Of a stretch of 5,160 nucleotides of DNA, positions 1-5,160 are shown piece after piece. The stretch is from Methanoregula sp. GTDB taxonomy: Archaea > Halobacteriota > Methanomicrobia > Methanomicrobiales > Methanospirillaceae. Position 1 is the first letter of the stretch, and each line of letters opens with the position of its first letter. The translations under genes and the position numbers were made by a program. A model generated the notes under the pieces. The model did no database searches. It saw nothing but the letters and a program-made list of their open reading frames with translations, and was not told where the DNA came from. Where the stretch lies: the NCBI GenBank assembly GCA_026394695.1, contig JAPKXT010000106.1:1-5160 (forward strand). The letters run 5' to 3'.

Positions 1-9
1 TTTCTTACC

Positions 10-1254
10 CTAATACTGCCGCCGGATTCTGACCGACTGGGCATGGGCGTACAGACCTTCTGCCTCTGCAATCGTCTCCACAATATCCCCGATGGTCTCA
101 AGACCGTCCCTGTCAATTATCTCAACGGATGCCGTCTTGCAGAAATGGTTCACATCGAGTCCTGAGTAGGTCTTGGCATACCCTGCAGTCGGGAGCACGT
201 GGTTTGTCCCCACCGCATAATCGCCACAGGCAACCGCCGAATAGCGCCCGACAAAGATCGCACCTGCGTTCCTGACCCGGGTGACCACGGTTAAGGGGTC
301 AGCGACCTGTATTGAAAGGTGTTCAGGAGCGACAGCGTCAGAAGCTTCAATTGCCTCTTCCATGGTGCTGACGAGCGTGTAGCCGGAGTTTTTGAGCGAC
401 TGTTCAATGATCTCTTTTCGCGGTGCAACTTTCATCAGCGCTTCGATCTCGCGGCCGACTTTTGCCGGGAGGGTTTTATCGGTGGTGATAAGGATGCAGG
501 CTGCATTGGGGTCATGTTCGGACTGGGCAAGGATATCGGCGGCAATAATACGGGGGTCGGCGGTCTCATCGGCAATGATCCCGATCTCGCTGGGGCCTGC
601 CGGGAAGTCGATCTCCACCTTTTCGCGCAGCATCATCTTTGCAAGCGTCACGTACACGTTACCGGGCCCGACAATCTTCTGTACCGGCCGTATGGATTCA
701 GTACCCAGCGCCATAGCGGCTACTGCCTGCGCACCACCGGCATTGTAGATCTCGGTGACGCCGGCGATGTCCAGCGCAACAAGGGTTAACGGTTTGATGG
801 GAGGCGGGGAGCATGCGCAGATCTCCTTTACTCCTGCCACACGGGCCGGCACCGCACACATAAGAGCGGATGACGGATAGGCCGCCCGGCCACCGGGGAT
901 GTAAAGCCCTACACGGTTCAGAGGGGTGGTCTTGACGCCCAGCACAATACCGGGCTCCATCTCCTGCAGCCAGAGGTCACGGGGTTTCTGGAGTTCGTGG
1001 AAGCGCTCGATACGTGCATGCGCCTCAACAAGGCTCTCGATGATCTGTGCATCGACCTTTTCGTAGGCTTCCTCACGTTCGTCATCCGACACGGCAATGT
1101 CAGTCAGCACACAGTGTTTCTTTGCAAGATCTTTAAGTGCAGCATCGCCCTCGTTCTGCACACGGCCAATGATCTCAGTTACAGTGGCGCGAACATCTTC
1201 CAGGCTTGACTTCCTGCCAGCGAGCCACGCATCGATCCCGACTGCCTTCCACAT
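10..1254 (-). CDS. hisD: Histidinol dehydrogenase (EC 1.1.1.23)
   Basis: This cytoplasmic zinc enzyme oxidises L-histidinol in two NAD+-dependent steps, through histidinaldehyde, to L-histidine, ending histidine biosynthesis. The 414-residue product covers the whole family (usually about 420-440 aa). Visible landmarks, numbered from the chosen Met, are YIPGG (118-122), VGPGNVYV (195-202), the signature IDFPAGPSEIG followed by AQSEHDP with zinc ligands Gln244 and His247, APEH with catalytic Glu311 and His312, GDYAVGTNHVLPT with zinc ligand Asp345, and the C-terminal YAHAQSV with zinc ligand His404. All expected catalytic and metal residues are present. The reading frame stays open upstream to an ATG at 1431, but those 59 extra residues do not look like HisD, whereas MWKAVGIDAWL at 1254 matches a normal family N terminus. 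A GTG at 1299 is another option. No Shine-Dalgarno site precedes 1254, so a leaderless or short-leader mRNA is possible. It stands alone here, with no other his gene in view. Confidence 0.95.
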   Translation of the reverse strand: MWKAVGIDAWLAGRKSSLEDVRATVTEIIGRVQNEGDAALKDLAKKHCVLTDIAVSDDEREEAYEKVDAQIIESLVEAHARIERFHELQKPRDLWLQEMEPGIVLGVKTTPLNRVGLYIPGGRAAYPSSALMCAVPARVAGVKEICACSPPPIKPLTLVALDIAGVTEIYNAGGAQAVAAMALGTESIRPVQKIVGPGNVYVTLAKMMLREKVEIDFPAGPSEIGIIADETADPRIIAADILAQSEHDPNAACILITTDKTLPAKVGREIEALMKVAPRKEIIEQSLKNSGYTLVSTMEEAIEASDAVAPEHLSIQVADPLTVVTRVRNAGAIFVGRYSAVACGDYAVGTNHVLPTAGYAKTYSGLDVNHFCKTASVEIIDRDGLETIGDIVETIAEAEGLYAHAQSVRIRRQY

Positions 1255-1276
1255 AGTGCCAGAAGCTTCGACAGGA

Positions 1277-1292
1277 AAGATTGTTAAAGTTT
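1277..1292 (-). promoter_or_regulatory. Possible hisD TATA element
   Basis: Read on the minus strand, the sequence AAACTTTAACAATC contains a TATA-like ACTTTAACA preceded by an A-rich stretch that could serve as a BRE. It lies about 28-36 bases upstream of the ATG at 1254, the spacing expected if transcription starts only a few bases before that codon. This would fit the missing Shine-Dalgarno site and the choice of the 1254 start. The match to the archaeal consensus is only fair, and it is inferred from position rather than from any conserved alignment. Confidence 0.25.
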
Positions 1293-1396
1293 CGTTCACC
1301 GAAATTACTGCTGGACGGGGCAGTGCTGACAAGGTGAGTGCGATTGAAAACAGGTTCTTCGCTGTTTTTAGTAGCGAACGCAGGTATTGAGAGGAT

Positions 1397-1403
1397 AAAA
1401 AAA
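1397..1403 (-). terminator. T7 run, possible archaeal terminator
   Basis: On the minus strand this is a run of seven T residues (plus-strand A7). Archaeal RNA polymerase can terminate at oligo(T) runs without a hairpin, so it could stop read-through from msrA before hisD. It lies inside the open frame upstream of the hisD Met at 1254. A termination signal there would argue that this upstream frame is not translated. No strong stem precedes it, so the call is tentative. Confidence 0.18.
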
Positions 1404-1594
1404 GATGGGGGCAAAATTCTTCATACCCCAAAAATACGATAAACGTTGCCGCCCCACAAACGGACGCTCCCTCAGGTGTGTTCGAGTACAGTTTTTATGA
1501 GCATAATTCGCAAAAAACTACCTTGCCCGGCGAGGCCCAAAACGAGGCGGCAGAGCGACCCCATCAGAGGGAGGGGAACCATCAGGAACGAAAT

Positions 1595-1727
1595 TTATAG
1601 TCAAGAACCTAAAGTTTAATACAAATGTGATTGATTTAACTGAATTTCCGCTCCCGTTCGCAAATTCGACCCCGCACAATCAATTTCATTTTTCAAGTTG
1701 TCGTAGCTTCAAGGTTCTTGACTATAA
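1595..1727. repeat. Imperfect palindrome with perfect 16-bp terminal inverted repeats
   Basis: The left arm TTATAGTCAAGAACCT (1595-1610) is the exact reverse complement of the right arm AGGTTCTTGACTATAA (1712-1727). The 101-bp interior holds further nested pairs in the right order: ATTGATT (1630-1636) with AATCAAT (1678-1684), and GAATTT (1642-1647) with AAATTC (1662-1667). Between the outer and middle arms the two sides still resemble each other with gaps. Outside, TCAGG (1582-1586) can pair with CCTGA (1735-1739). The whole segment can therefore fold into one long, interrupted hairpin. It contains no plausible transposase and lies between two co-oriented genes. Candidate identities are a MITE-like non-autonomous element (a TA flank at 1596-1597 and 1725-1726 would suit IS630/mariner-type insertion, but is built into the repeat and so proves nothing), a structured RNA, or an msrA 3' processing or termination structure. 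The repeat itself is certain; its nature is not. Confidence 0.7.
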
Positions 1728-1775
1728 TATCATACCTGACCCGCACACAATGACGGTAAGCCCCCAATCTGATTC

Positions 1776-2279
1776 CTAAATACCGCACCCGCACTTCCCA
1801 CCGTGTTTTTTGTAATAGTGCTGGTGGTACTCTTCCGCCCGGTAAAATTCCGGGGCCGGCATGATCACGGTCATGATTTTGCCAAACCCGAATGCACCGG
1901 AAGTCTCAAGAGATTCTTTGGACTTTCTGGCGATTCGTCCCTGTTCTGCATCATGGTAGAAGATCACGGAGCGGTAATTTGTGCCTTTATCAGGCCCCTG
2001 CCGGTTCAGTTGTGTCGGGTCATGGACCGACCAGAAAACATCGAGAAGATGTTCGTAGCTGACTATCGAGGGATTGAACGTTACCTGCACGACCTCCGCA
2101 TGTCCGGTCTGCCCGGTACAGACGTCTTTATAGGAAGGGTTTTTGAGTGTCCCGCCCATGTACCCGACCGCAGTAGTTACAACCCCCGGAACTTCACTGA
2201 ACGTTTCTTCAACACCCCAGAAACACCCGGCACCAAACGTCGCTGTTTTATCGTGACCTGCCTCACCTGTCATGGTCAT
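1776..2279 (-). CDS. msrA: Peptide-methionine (S)-S-oxide reductase MsrA (EC 1.8.4.11)
   Basis: MsrA reduces the S form of methionine sulfoxide, free or in proteins, back to methionine, using thioredoxin or a similar thiol donor in the cytoplasm. The 167-aa product is complete for a single-domain MsrA. It shows the catalytic GCFWG motif (18-22, nucleophile Cys19), VGYMGG (38-43), TGHAEVV (58-64), the FWSVHDPTQLNRQG stretch and DKGTNYRS, and it ends in KCGCGI, whose Cys163 and Cys165 are candidates for resolving cysteines. Met1 and Met3 are both possible starts. The AAGGA before Met1 directly abuts that codon but sits six bases from the ATG at 2273, so Met3 may be the true start. There is no MsrB domain or neighbour. 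The gene is divergent from the PspC gene. In a strict anaerobe it would serve recovery from oxygen exposure. Confidence 0.96.
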   Translation of the reverse strand: MTMTGEAGHDKTATFGAGCFWGVEETFSEVPGVVTTAVGYMGGTLKNPSYKDVCTGQTGHAEVVQVTFNPSIVSYEHLLDVFWSVHDPTQLNRQGPDKGTNYRSVIFYHDAEQGRIARKSKESLETSGAFGFGKIMTVIMPAPEFYRAEEYHQHYYKKHGGKCGCGI

Positions 2280-2388
2280 TCCTTCCCATTATGCCTTGAA
2301 CCGTCAGCAGTATTAGATTCTTCTTTTAGGATTGAGAGAGATCGAGTTTTTCCAGTACCTTTATTGGTGAAAAAACAACATTTTTAGC
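2280..2388. promoter_or_regulatory. Divergent promoter region between msrA and pspC-like gene
   Basis: This AT-rich 109-bp gap must hold promoters for both outward-facing genes. On the plus strand, CTTTATTG (2359-2366) resembles a TATA box and is centred about 26 bases before the ATG at 2389, the spacing expected for a leaderless transcript; no usable Shine-Dalgarno lies next to that ATG (GGTGA at 2366-2370 is too far away). On the minus strand, TCTAATAC (near 2310-2317) is a weak TATA candidate about 35 bases from the msrA start, and GGAAGGA lies right before msrA as a ribosome site. No clear operator palindrome was seen. Positions are inferred from spacing only. Confidence 0.4.
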
Positions 2389-2619
2389 ATGAAGCGATTG
2401 TACCGCTCAAAAAAAGAACGGATGCCGGGGGGAGTCTGTGCCGGTCCTGGTGAACACCCTGATATTGACCCAACGGTTATCCGGCTTATCCGGGCGGTAG
2501 TAACAGTCCTGTCTCTTGGAACGGGTACAGTCGTCTATATTCTTGCATGGATCCTCATGCCCGAAGAAGAGACGGCTTGTTTGGCACCACAGGCTCCAGA
2601 ATCAGGAGGATTCACCTGA
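2389..2619 (+). CDS. Small PspC-domain membrane protein
   Basis: The 76-residue protein is essentially one PspC domain, the fold named after the phage shock protein C of enterobacteria, where it takes part in envelope-stress signalling. The signature is clear: KRLYRSKKERMPGGVCAG (2-19), DIDPTVIRLIRAV, then one hydrophobic segment (about 30-57) ending in AWILMPEEE. The start at 2389 gives the normal N terminus of the domain, and the frame has a stop just upstream, at 2353-2355 or nearer, with no better start. The usual GLAEY-F piece is changed here to GPGEHP, placing a proline within the first helix region. The tail after the membrane segment is short (about 17 residues). The glycosyltransferase follows 44 bp downstream on the same strand, suggesting co-transcription. 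Archaeal single-domain PspC proteins have no proven function, so an envelope-stress role is inferred from the family. Confidence 0.85.
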   Translation: MKRLYRSKKERMPGGVCAGPGEHPDIDPTVIRLIRAVVTVLSLGTGTVVYILAWILMPEEETACLAPQAPESGGFT

Positions 2620-2663
2620 TATTTCATGATATACCAGCACATACTCATTGAACAGGAACTGCC

Positions 2664-3761
2664 ATGAAGATCCTTTTTGTTGTCTGCGGTGAAGGGCTCG
2701 GGCACGCATCCCGTTGTCTCCACCTTGGCCATTACCTGCAGCAGCAGGGACACACGGTTCATTTTGCCGGATACGGGAAATCGTATACGTTCATGGAACA
2801 GCACAGGTGCAGCAACCTGCACCGGACGCACCGCGAAGTCTGTCTTGAAGGGGAGAACGGTTTCTTCAGCCTGAAAAAGACGATCTGGTGCTCGAAATGG
2901 ATCCTGTTTGATATGATGCGATCTGGTCTGATTGCCCGACGACTCATCCGTGAACATCATTTTGATTGCGTGGTGTGCGACACCATGTATGGCGGTGTGC
3001 TTGCAGCCCGTATCGAAAAGACGCCGGTGGTATTCATTACAAACCAGAACCACTTCAACGGGCCCAATGGCGCAACCAACCCGGTCTGGAAGACCCTCAA
3101 TTTTCTCATCAGGAGATACATCCGCATTTCGAGCAAGGTTATCATTCCTGATTATCCGGCACCGGATACTATCAGCGAATATAATCTGGTCATCCCGAAT
3201 GGTGAAGAACACCGGTACGTGTTTACCGGGCCGTTTTTTGAATTTGATCCGGCACGGTACACAAACACCCGGGAAACCATCTTCACCAGTTTTGGGGGCG
3301 AACCGTATAAACTCCCGATGTACCTGATGTTAAAGACGATCTCCGACCGGCGCAAAGACCTCTTATTTGACGTCTTTTACACCGGGACTGAACTACCGGA
3401 TTCTTCAGACAATTTCATATCCCATGGCTATGTCCCGAATCTCTACGAGCACCTTGCAAAGGCAAAAATTGCGATTGTGCATGGAGGACTTACCACATTG
3501 CACGAGGCCCTGCTCTTTGAAAAACCAGTGTTGATCATCATGGACCCGAACCACCCGGAACAGCAGAATAATGCAAAAAAGATCGTGGATATAGGAGCCG
3601 GTACATCAATCGATGGGCGACACATAACACCCGATGTGCTTGAGAGAAAAATTGCCGAGACAATGACCTGTTGCCCCAGGCCCTTCCGGCTTGTCCACGC
3701 ATCGATCAATGGCAGCAAGAATGCCGCCGGGGTTATCGTTTCGGTTGTAAAACACCGGTAA
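2664..3761 (+). CDS. MJ1255-like GT-B glycosyltransferase
   Basis: This is a 365-aa GT-B fold glycosyltransferase related to the archaeal MJ1255 family and to GT28/GT1 enzymes such as MurG. It would transfer a sugar from a nucleotide-activated donor to an unknown acceptor at or near the membrane. The N-terminal domain opens with ILFVVCGEGLGHASR (3-17), the glycine/histidine-rich acceptor-side loop, and has FDCVVCDTMYGG (100-111). The C-terminal donor domain includes SFGGEPYK (209-216), the HGGLTTLHEAL motif (273-283) with Glu281, and NHPEQQNNA (296-304), the usual nucleotide-sugar binding stretch. No signal peptide or clear transmembrane helix is seen. AGGA at 2654-2657 lies six bases from the ATG, a good ribosome site. 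Its closeness to the PspC gene hints at envelope or surface-glycan synthesis. The donor and acceptor cannot be read from sequence. The long minus-strand frame at 2535-3212 is an overlap artefact. Confidence 0.88.
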   Translation: MKILFVVCGEGLGHASRCLHLGHYLQQQGHTVHFAGYGKSYTFMEQHRCSNLHRTHREVCLEGENGFFSLKKTIWCSKWILFDMMRSGLIARRLIREHHFDCVVCDTMYGGVLAARIEKTPVVFITNQNHFNGPNGATNPVWKTLNFLIRRYIRISSKVIIPDYPAPDTISEYNLVIPNGEEHRYVFTGPFFEFDPARYTNTRETIFTSFGGEPYKLPMYLMLKTISDRRKDLLFDVFYTGTELPDSSDNFISHGYVPNLYEHLAKAKIAIVHGGLTTLHEALLFEKPVLIIMDPNHPEQQNNAKKIVDIGAGTSIDGRHITPDVLERKIAETMTCCPRPFRLVHASINGSKNAAGVIVSVVKHR

Positions 3762-3807
3762 CCTTAATACGGTGACCCGGACGTAATGTTTCAATGTTGA
3801 TTGTATC

Positions 3808-4077
3808 ATGCCGGTTATGAGTGAAATAAAAAACATCAAAATCGAAGACGAACTCCGGATATGCCCTTCATGCGGGTACGGGTACGGGTTCCACACTTCG
3901 TTTCTCAAGGTGAATGCCGGTAAAGACTCCCCGGTCAAATCCACGCGGCATGTCTACCAGGTGATTCTCATATGCCCGGAATGCGGTGCACGATATGATG
4001 TGGGGTGGCGTGTTTCGTTTACAGAAACAGAAAATCGCGTGGTAAGGACTACAGGCAATCAGGTTGCGACATTATAG
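3808..4077 (+). CDS. Small zinc-ribbon protein of unknown function
   Basis: The 89-aa product carries two zinc knuckles: CPSCG with Cys19 and Cys22, and CPECG with Cys56 and Cys59, separated by 33 residues. This is the four-cysteine layout of a zinc ribbon. Between and after them are GYGYGF (23-28) and a strand-rich stretch ending in RYDVGWRVSF, as expected of a small beta-rich ribbon domain. The knuckles make random coding very unlikely. No DNA-binding helix, enzyme motif, signal peptide or membrane segment is visible, so function is open; such ribbons commonly bind nucleic acid or protein partners. Met1 (3808) and Met4 (3817) are both possible starts and neither has a clear ribosome site. 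It lies 46 bp after the glycosyltransferase and may share its transcript. I do not recognise a named family. Confidence 0.8.
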   Translation: MPVMSEIKNIKIEDELRICPSCGYGYGFHTSFLKVNAGKDSPVKSTRHVYQVILICPECGARYDVGWRVSFTETENRVVRTTGNQVATL

Positions 4078-4097
4078 ACCGGCCGGTGCAGTTTTTT
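4078..4097 (+). terminator. GC palindrome plus T6, likely terminator
   Basis: A perfect 10-bp palindrome, ACCGGCCGGT (4078-4087), begins right after the stop codon of the zinc-ribbon gene, and a run of six T residues follows at 4092-4097. Oligo(T) after a short GC element fits transcription termination in archaea. If it works, the DUF2117 gene starting at 4157 is transcribed separately. The palindrome has no real loop, so as an RNA stem it would be poor; the T run carries most of the weight. Confidence 0.4.
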
Positions 4098-4156
4098 AAC
4101 AGGATATGCCAATCCCTGCCGGTTGTTATGAGAACCGTAATAAAAAGGGCTCATCC

Positions 4157-5160
4157 ATGAACACACTCCCGGATTCAGTGGTTATGGTTGTTCACGGTCC
4201 TGAACTATTTGACCGCGGAGATGTAGCGTGGCTTATGGATGTAGTCTCCCCCAAACGTGTCATTGTCGCCGGAGTTATGGCACGGACTGCTGCAGAGGAG
4301 TCGGGGCTGCCGGTCGAATTCAACGCACAACCCCCGGGCAGGGTTATTCACGGACTGGACGGTCCGGTGTTTCTTGCAAACCGGGGCAAGACGGAAAAAA
4401 CCGGGGAGATATTTGGGAATATTGTTGCATCCCGTCTTTCAGATACCGGGCTTGTGCATCTCGAGTGCTCGAGCAGGACGGTCTACTGCTGGAACAACGG
4501 GAACGAAGAACTGGCCGGGATACTTTCGGATCGTACGGGATATGGGAAAAAGTCATTAAAAAGCACCGTTCACCGGCAGGAAAATGTGCGTGAGATCCGG
4601 GGATGTATTCCCGGAGAAGCGGTGTATGTGAATGGAATTGTCATCGGACGGGCGACTGCGGAAGTTGTCGTCCTCCAGAGTACCGGATACTCAATTCAAC
4701 CCCATTCCGGCCTGGAACCAAAACCGCATGGTCTTGAGAAGTTGTCCCTGAACAGGAATTTCGATATCAGTACAGCGTGGTGCAAAAGCGGGCCCATCAG
4801 GTCAGTAGTTCCCCGGATGAAAGGCCGGGTGACCGGCCACGGGCGTGTGCTGGTGATCGATCACTGTGGCCATGAGCTCTATGCAAGGATACCGGAAGAG
4901 TGCTGCGGCGTGCTTGCAATTGGGGATGATACGACAGGAGTATGCGGGCATATCTGCTCTCACCGCGGAATACCCGTGCTGGGGATCGTGGATGGTGATG
5001 AAGATACAATCGTCCCGTCCGCATTTGCTCCCGGTTCTGTAGTACTGGAGATGCTGGGGGAACGGGATGACGACGCAGGCAAAGAGATCGCCGGAAAAGT
5101 GCCGGATGTCCCGATCGTCTGGGATGACTGGGTGGAAGAGATCATCGGGTATCTCGACGG
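4157..5160 (+). CDS. DUF2117-family protein, 3' end outside the window
   Basis: An open frame of 334 codons runs off the right edge with no stop, so the C terminus is missing. It resembles the methanogen-associated DUF2117 proteins of unknown function. Recognisable blocks are VVHGPELFDRGD (11-22), IVAGVMARTA (36-45), FLANRGKTEKTGEIFG (72-87), and a strongly conserved-looking C-terminal block: HCGHE (236-240), ECCG (248-251), GDDTTGVCGHICSHRGIP (256-273) and LGIVDGDED (275-283). The Cys/His density there suggests a metal site, and the alternating hydrophobic/Gly pattern suggests an alpha/beta fold. No signal peptide or membrane helix is seen. The ATG at 4157 gives the N terminus expected of the family; only GGG at 4147-4149 offers weak ribosome pairing. 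It is probably transcribed from its own promoter after the T6 run. The restriction to methanogens is from memory of the family, and its biochemical role is unknown. Confidence 0.82.
   Translation, partial: MNTLPDSVVMVVHGPELFDRGDVAWLMDVVSPKRVIVAGVMARTAAEESGLPVEFNAQPPGRVIHGLDGPVFLANRGKTEKTGEIFGNIVASRLSDTGLVHLECSSRTVYCWNNGNEELAGILSDRTGYGKKSLKSTVHRQENVREIRGCIPGEAVYVNGIVIGRATAEVVVLQSTGYSIQPHSGLEPKPHGLEKLSLNRNFDISTAWCKSGPIRSVVPRMKGRVTGHGRVLVIDHCGHELYARIPEECCGVLAIGDDTTGVCGHICSHRGIPVLGIVDGDEDTIVPSAFAPGSVVLEMLGERDDDAGKEIAGKVPDVPIVWDDWVEEIIGYLD

Larger units (their letters stand above)
1255..1775. other. Long msrA-hisD intergenic region without a convincing gene
   Basis: This 521-base stretch separates the msrA stop from the hisD start. 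No frame gives a protein I recognise. The hisD frame stays open to about 1497, but this looks like chance. A 40-codon plus-strand frame (1497-1619) encodes a very Arg/Lys-rich peptide with no visible ribosome site and is not called as a gene. The right part (1595-1727) is an AT-rich palindrome listed separately. The left part (1432-1594) is GC-richer, with short complementary blocks such as 1447-1453 with 1546-1552 and 1467-1473 with 1567-1573. The region presumably contains the hisD promoter and the msrA 3' end. No tRNA-like cloverleaf was seen. Confidence 0.6.

Noticed and set aside
319..789. 156-codon plus-strand open frame opposite hisD
   Set aside because: It lies wholly within hisD, whose family motifs are complete; the antisense translation has no recognisable domain and is Cys/Arg/Gly-rich in the way overlap frames often are.
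1596..1726. TA dinucleotides flanking the inverted repeat as a target-site duplication
   Set aside because: TA is its own reverse complement and is part of the matching arms, so it appears on both sides whether or not an insertion took place. No longer flanking direct repeat was found.
1671..1794. Three CCCGCAC copies (1671, 1740, 1788) as a repeat family or operator array
   Set aside because: They are short, irregularly spaced, and the last lies in the msrA coding end; chance is enough.
1803..2387. 194-codon plus-strand open frame opposite msrA
   Set aside because: It overlaps the certain msrA gene and the divergent promoter region and shows no domain of its own.
2535..3212. 225-codon minus-strand open frame across the PspC gene end and the glycosyltransferase
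   Set aside because: It is antisense to a gene with clear GT-B motifs, and its translation matches nothing I recognise.
4460..4475. CTCGAG-TG-CTCGAG double palindrome
   Set aside because: It sits within the DUF2117 coding frame (codons for His-Leu-Glu-Cys-Ser-Ser) and has no sign of a regulatory role.
4228..4593. Two overlapping plus-strand open frames and a minus-strand frame inside the DUF2117 gene
   Set aside because: The DUF2117 frame runs unbroken through all of them to the window edge and carries the conserved blocks.
1..5160. CRISPR array, tRNA, rRNA, intact insertion sequence, toxin-antitoxin or defence genes
   Set aside because: No regularly spaced direct repeats, cloverleaf sequence, rRNA signature, transposase or known defence domain could be recognised by reading both strands.

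Overview
The window most likely comes from the chromosome of a methanogenic archaeon, probably of the order Methanomicrobiales (the Methanoregula/Methanosphaerula type). The reasons are a DUF2117-type protein, a family I know essentially from methanogens; an archaeal MJ1255-like glycosyltransferase; moderate GC coding DNA with AT-richer intergenic DNA; and several gene starts with no good Shine-Dalgarno site but a TATA-like element nearby. The genus cannot be fixed from the sequence alone.

Layout. The left half is on the minus strand: hisD (histidinol dehydrogenase, complete, ending at base 10) and, about 520 bases upstream of it, msrA (peptide methionine sulfoxide reductase A). The gap between them (1255-1775) holds no convincing gene. 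It does contain an AT-rich imperfect palindrome bounded by a perfect 16-bp inverted repeat (1595-1610 and 1712-1727), which may be a MITE-like remnant or a structured RNA. A 109-bp divergent intergenic region (2280-2388) separates msrA from a plus-strand series: a 76-aa single-domain PspC protein, a 365-aa glycosyltransferase, an 89-aa zinc-ribbon protein, and the first 334 codons of a DUF2117 protein that runs off the right edge.

How the genes relate. hisD performs the last two steps of histidine synthesis and msrA repairs oxidised methionine; there is no reason to link the two functionally. PspC and the glycosyltransferase are 44 bp apart and could be co-transcribed; both fit cell-envelope roles. 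The zinc-ribbon gene follows 46 bp later. A GC palindrome plus a T6 run after it suggests that transcription may end before the DUF2117 gene.

No CRISPR array, tRNA, rRNA or intact insertion sequence was recognised, and no clearly new multi-gene system. The points most worth checking are the palindromic element at 1595-1727 and the unexplained Cys/His-rich conserved block in the DUF2117 protein.
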